Positions 6,360 through 6,857 of a DNA stretch of 6,857 nt are shown here, piece by piece. Location of the stretch: NCBI GenBank assembly GCA_021158595.1, contig JAGGUF010000041.1, positions 1 through 6,857 of the forward strand, given 5' to 3'. Position 1 is the stretch's first letter, and every line of letters starts with the position of its first letter. The notes under the pieces are model-generated. The model searched no databases and was not told the DNA's origin. It worked only from the letters and a program-made list of their open reading frames with translations. Both the position numbers and the translations under genes were made by a program. This stretch comes from a bacterium (GTDB taxonomy: Bacteria > Patescibacteriota > Minisyncoccia > Minisyncoccales > GCA-002788555).

Positions 6360-6365
6360 TATAAT
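6360..6365 (+). promoter_or_regulatory. Consensus -10 box TATAAT for a leaderless tsaC transcript
   Basis: A perfect TATAAT lies 6 bp before ATG 6372. Transcription normally starts about 6-7 bp after the -10 box, which places the start at or next to the A of the ATG, so the mRNA would have no leader. No purine-rich ribosome binding site is present between. A clear -35 at 16-18 bp is not visible (AT-only sequence around 6337-6343). Confidence 0.5.
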
Positions 6366-6371
6366 TCATCT

Positions 6372-6857
6372 ATGGAAATTTTAAGATTAAATCCAAAAAG
6401 GATAGAAAGGGAAAAATTAAAGATGGTCACGAATTTATTAAAAAATGGAAAGATAATTATCTTCCCCACTGATACTATTTACGGATTTTTGGCTGATGCC
6501 ACAAATAAGAAGGCTGTAAATAAGATTTTTAGAATTAAAAAACGCTCCTTTAAAAAACCTCTTCCTTTGTTTGTGAGAGATATTAAATATCTAAAGAAAT
6601 TGGCAATTCTAAACAAAGAACAAGAAAGATTATTAAAACTTATGGGTAACAGAGTGACAGTGGTTTTAAATAGAAGAAAGACAAAAATGAAACTTTATGG
6701 GGTAAGGAAAGAAACAATTGCTATTCGGATTCCAGAATATCCTCCCTTGAATTTCTTGCTTAAAGAAATAGGTAACCCTCTTGTTCAGAGTTCAGTTAAT
6801 ATCTCCGGAAGACCTCCCCTAAACAACATTAAGGAAATTATTAGAGAATTTAAAAAC
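6372..6857 (+). CDS. tsaC: Sua5/YrdC/TsaC-type threonylcarbamoyl-AMP synthase, 3' end beyond window
   Basis: Catalyses formation of threonylcarbamoyl-AMP from threonine, bicarbonate and ATP, the first step of t6A37 modification in ANN-reading tRNAs. 162 codons are seen with no stop before the window edge; the family's YrdC domain is about 190-210 residues, so only the end is missing. Seen: IIIFPTDTIYGFLADAT (28-44), the KIFRIKKRSFKKPLPLFV block (51-68) with the K-x-R...PL nucleotide-binding pattern, RVTVVL (94-99), ETIAIRIP (114-121) and the VQSSVNISGRPP (138-149) version of the SANxSG signature, with Val in place of Ala. ATG 6372 is the first in-frame start, right behind a TATAAT box. It is divergent from the S1 gene across 62 bp. 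A longer Sua5-type protein with an added C-terminal domain cannot be excluded. Confidence 0.9.
   Translation, partial: MEILRLNPKRIEREKLKMVTNLLKNGKIIIFPTDTIYGFLADATNKKAVNKIFRIKKRSFKKPLPLFVRDIKYLKKLAILNKEQERLLKLMGNRVTVVLNRRKTKMKLYGVRKETIAIRIPEYPPLNFLLKEIGNPLVQSSVNISGRPPLNNIKEIIREFKN

Overview
This window is AT-rich, gene-dense bacterial DNA that looks like an uncultured, streamlined bacterium. My best guess is Candidate Phyla Radiation/Patescibacteria (Parcubacteria-like), but that assignment is inference. The support is compact housekeeping genes, no recognisable Shine-Dalgarno motif at normal spacing before any start, a short two-domain S1 protein, an FtsW/MurG pair with lineage-flavoured motifs, and TTCGAA-rich intergenic repeats that I associate from memory with uncultured lineages. 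No internal TGA interrupts the proteins and ftsW ends in TGA, so the TGA=Gly code of Gracilibacteria/Absconditabacteria does not apply.

Layout, minus-strand block (positions 38-6309, transcribed right to left): a two-domain ribosomal S1-like protein (6309-5755); hisS, 20 bp downstream (5734-4436); a gene-poor stretch (4154-4435) filled mostly by a 177-bp MITE-like repeat with 28-bp imperfect terminal inverted repeats (4203-4379); a 58-residue membrane ORF (4153-3977); ftsW (3965-2832); murG, overlapping ftsW by the 4-nt ATGA (2835-1720); a TTCGAA-rich hairpin repeat (about 1595-1714); and gltX (1564-38). Plus strand: one gene at the right edge, a Sua5/YrdC/TsaC-type threonylcarbamoyl-AMP synthase (6372 to the window end, incomplete), divergent from the S1 gene across 62 bp.

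How the genes work together: two themes are interleaved. Cell wall: FtsW polymerises the lipid II that MurG completes, and the two are translationally coupled. Translation: GltX and HisS charge tRNAs, the S1-like protein probably sits on the small ribosomal subunit, and the TsaC-type enzyme starts the t6A37 modification of ANN-decoding tRNAs.

Most of the window is ordinary core metabolism; I do not see a defence system, CRISPR array, toxin-antitoxin pair or new multi-gene system. The points worth a second look are the two intergenic repeat elements, a repeat-like low-complexity insertion inside gltX, the S1 protein that ends after domain 2, a probably leaderless tsaC transcript with an overlapping divergent promoter, an unannotated-size membrane ORF, and unusual active-site residues in HisRS.
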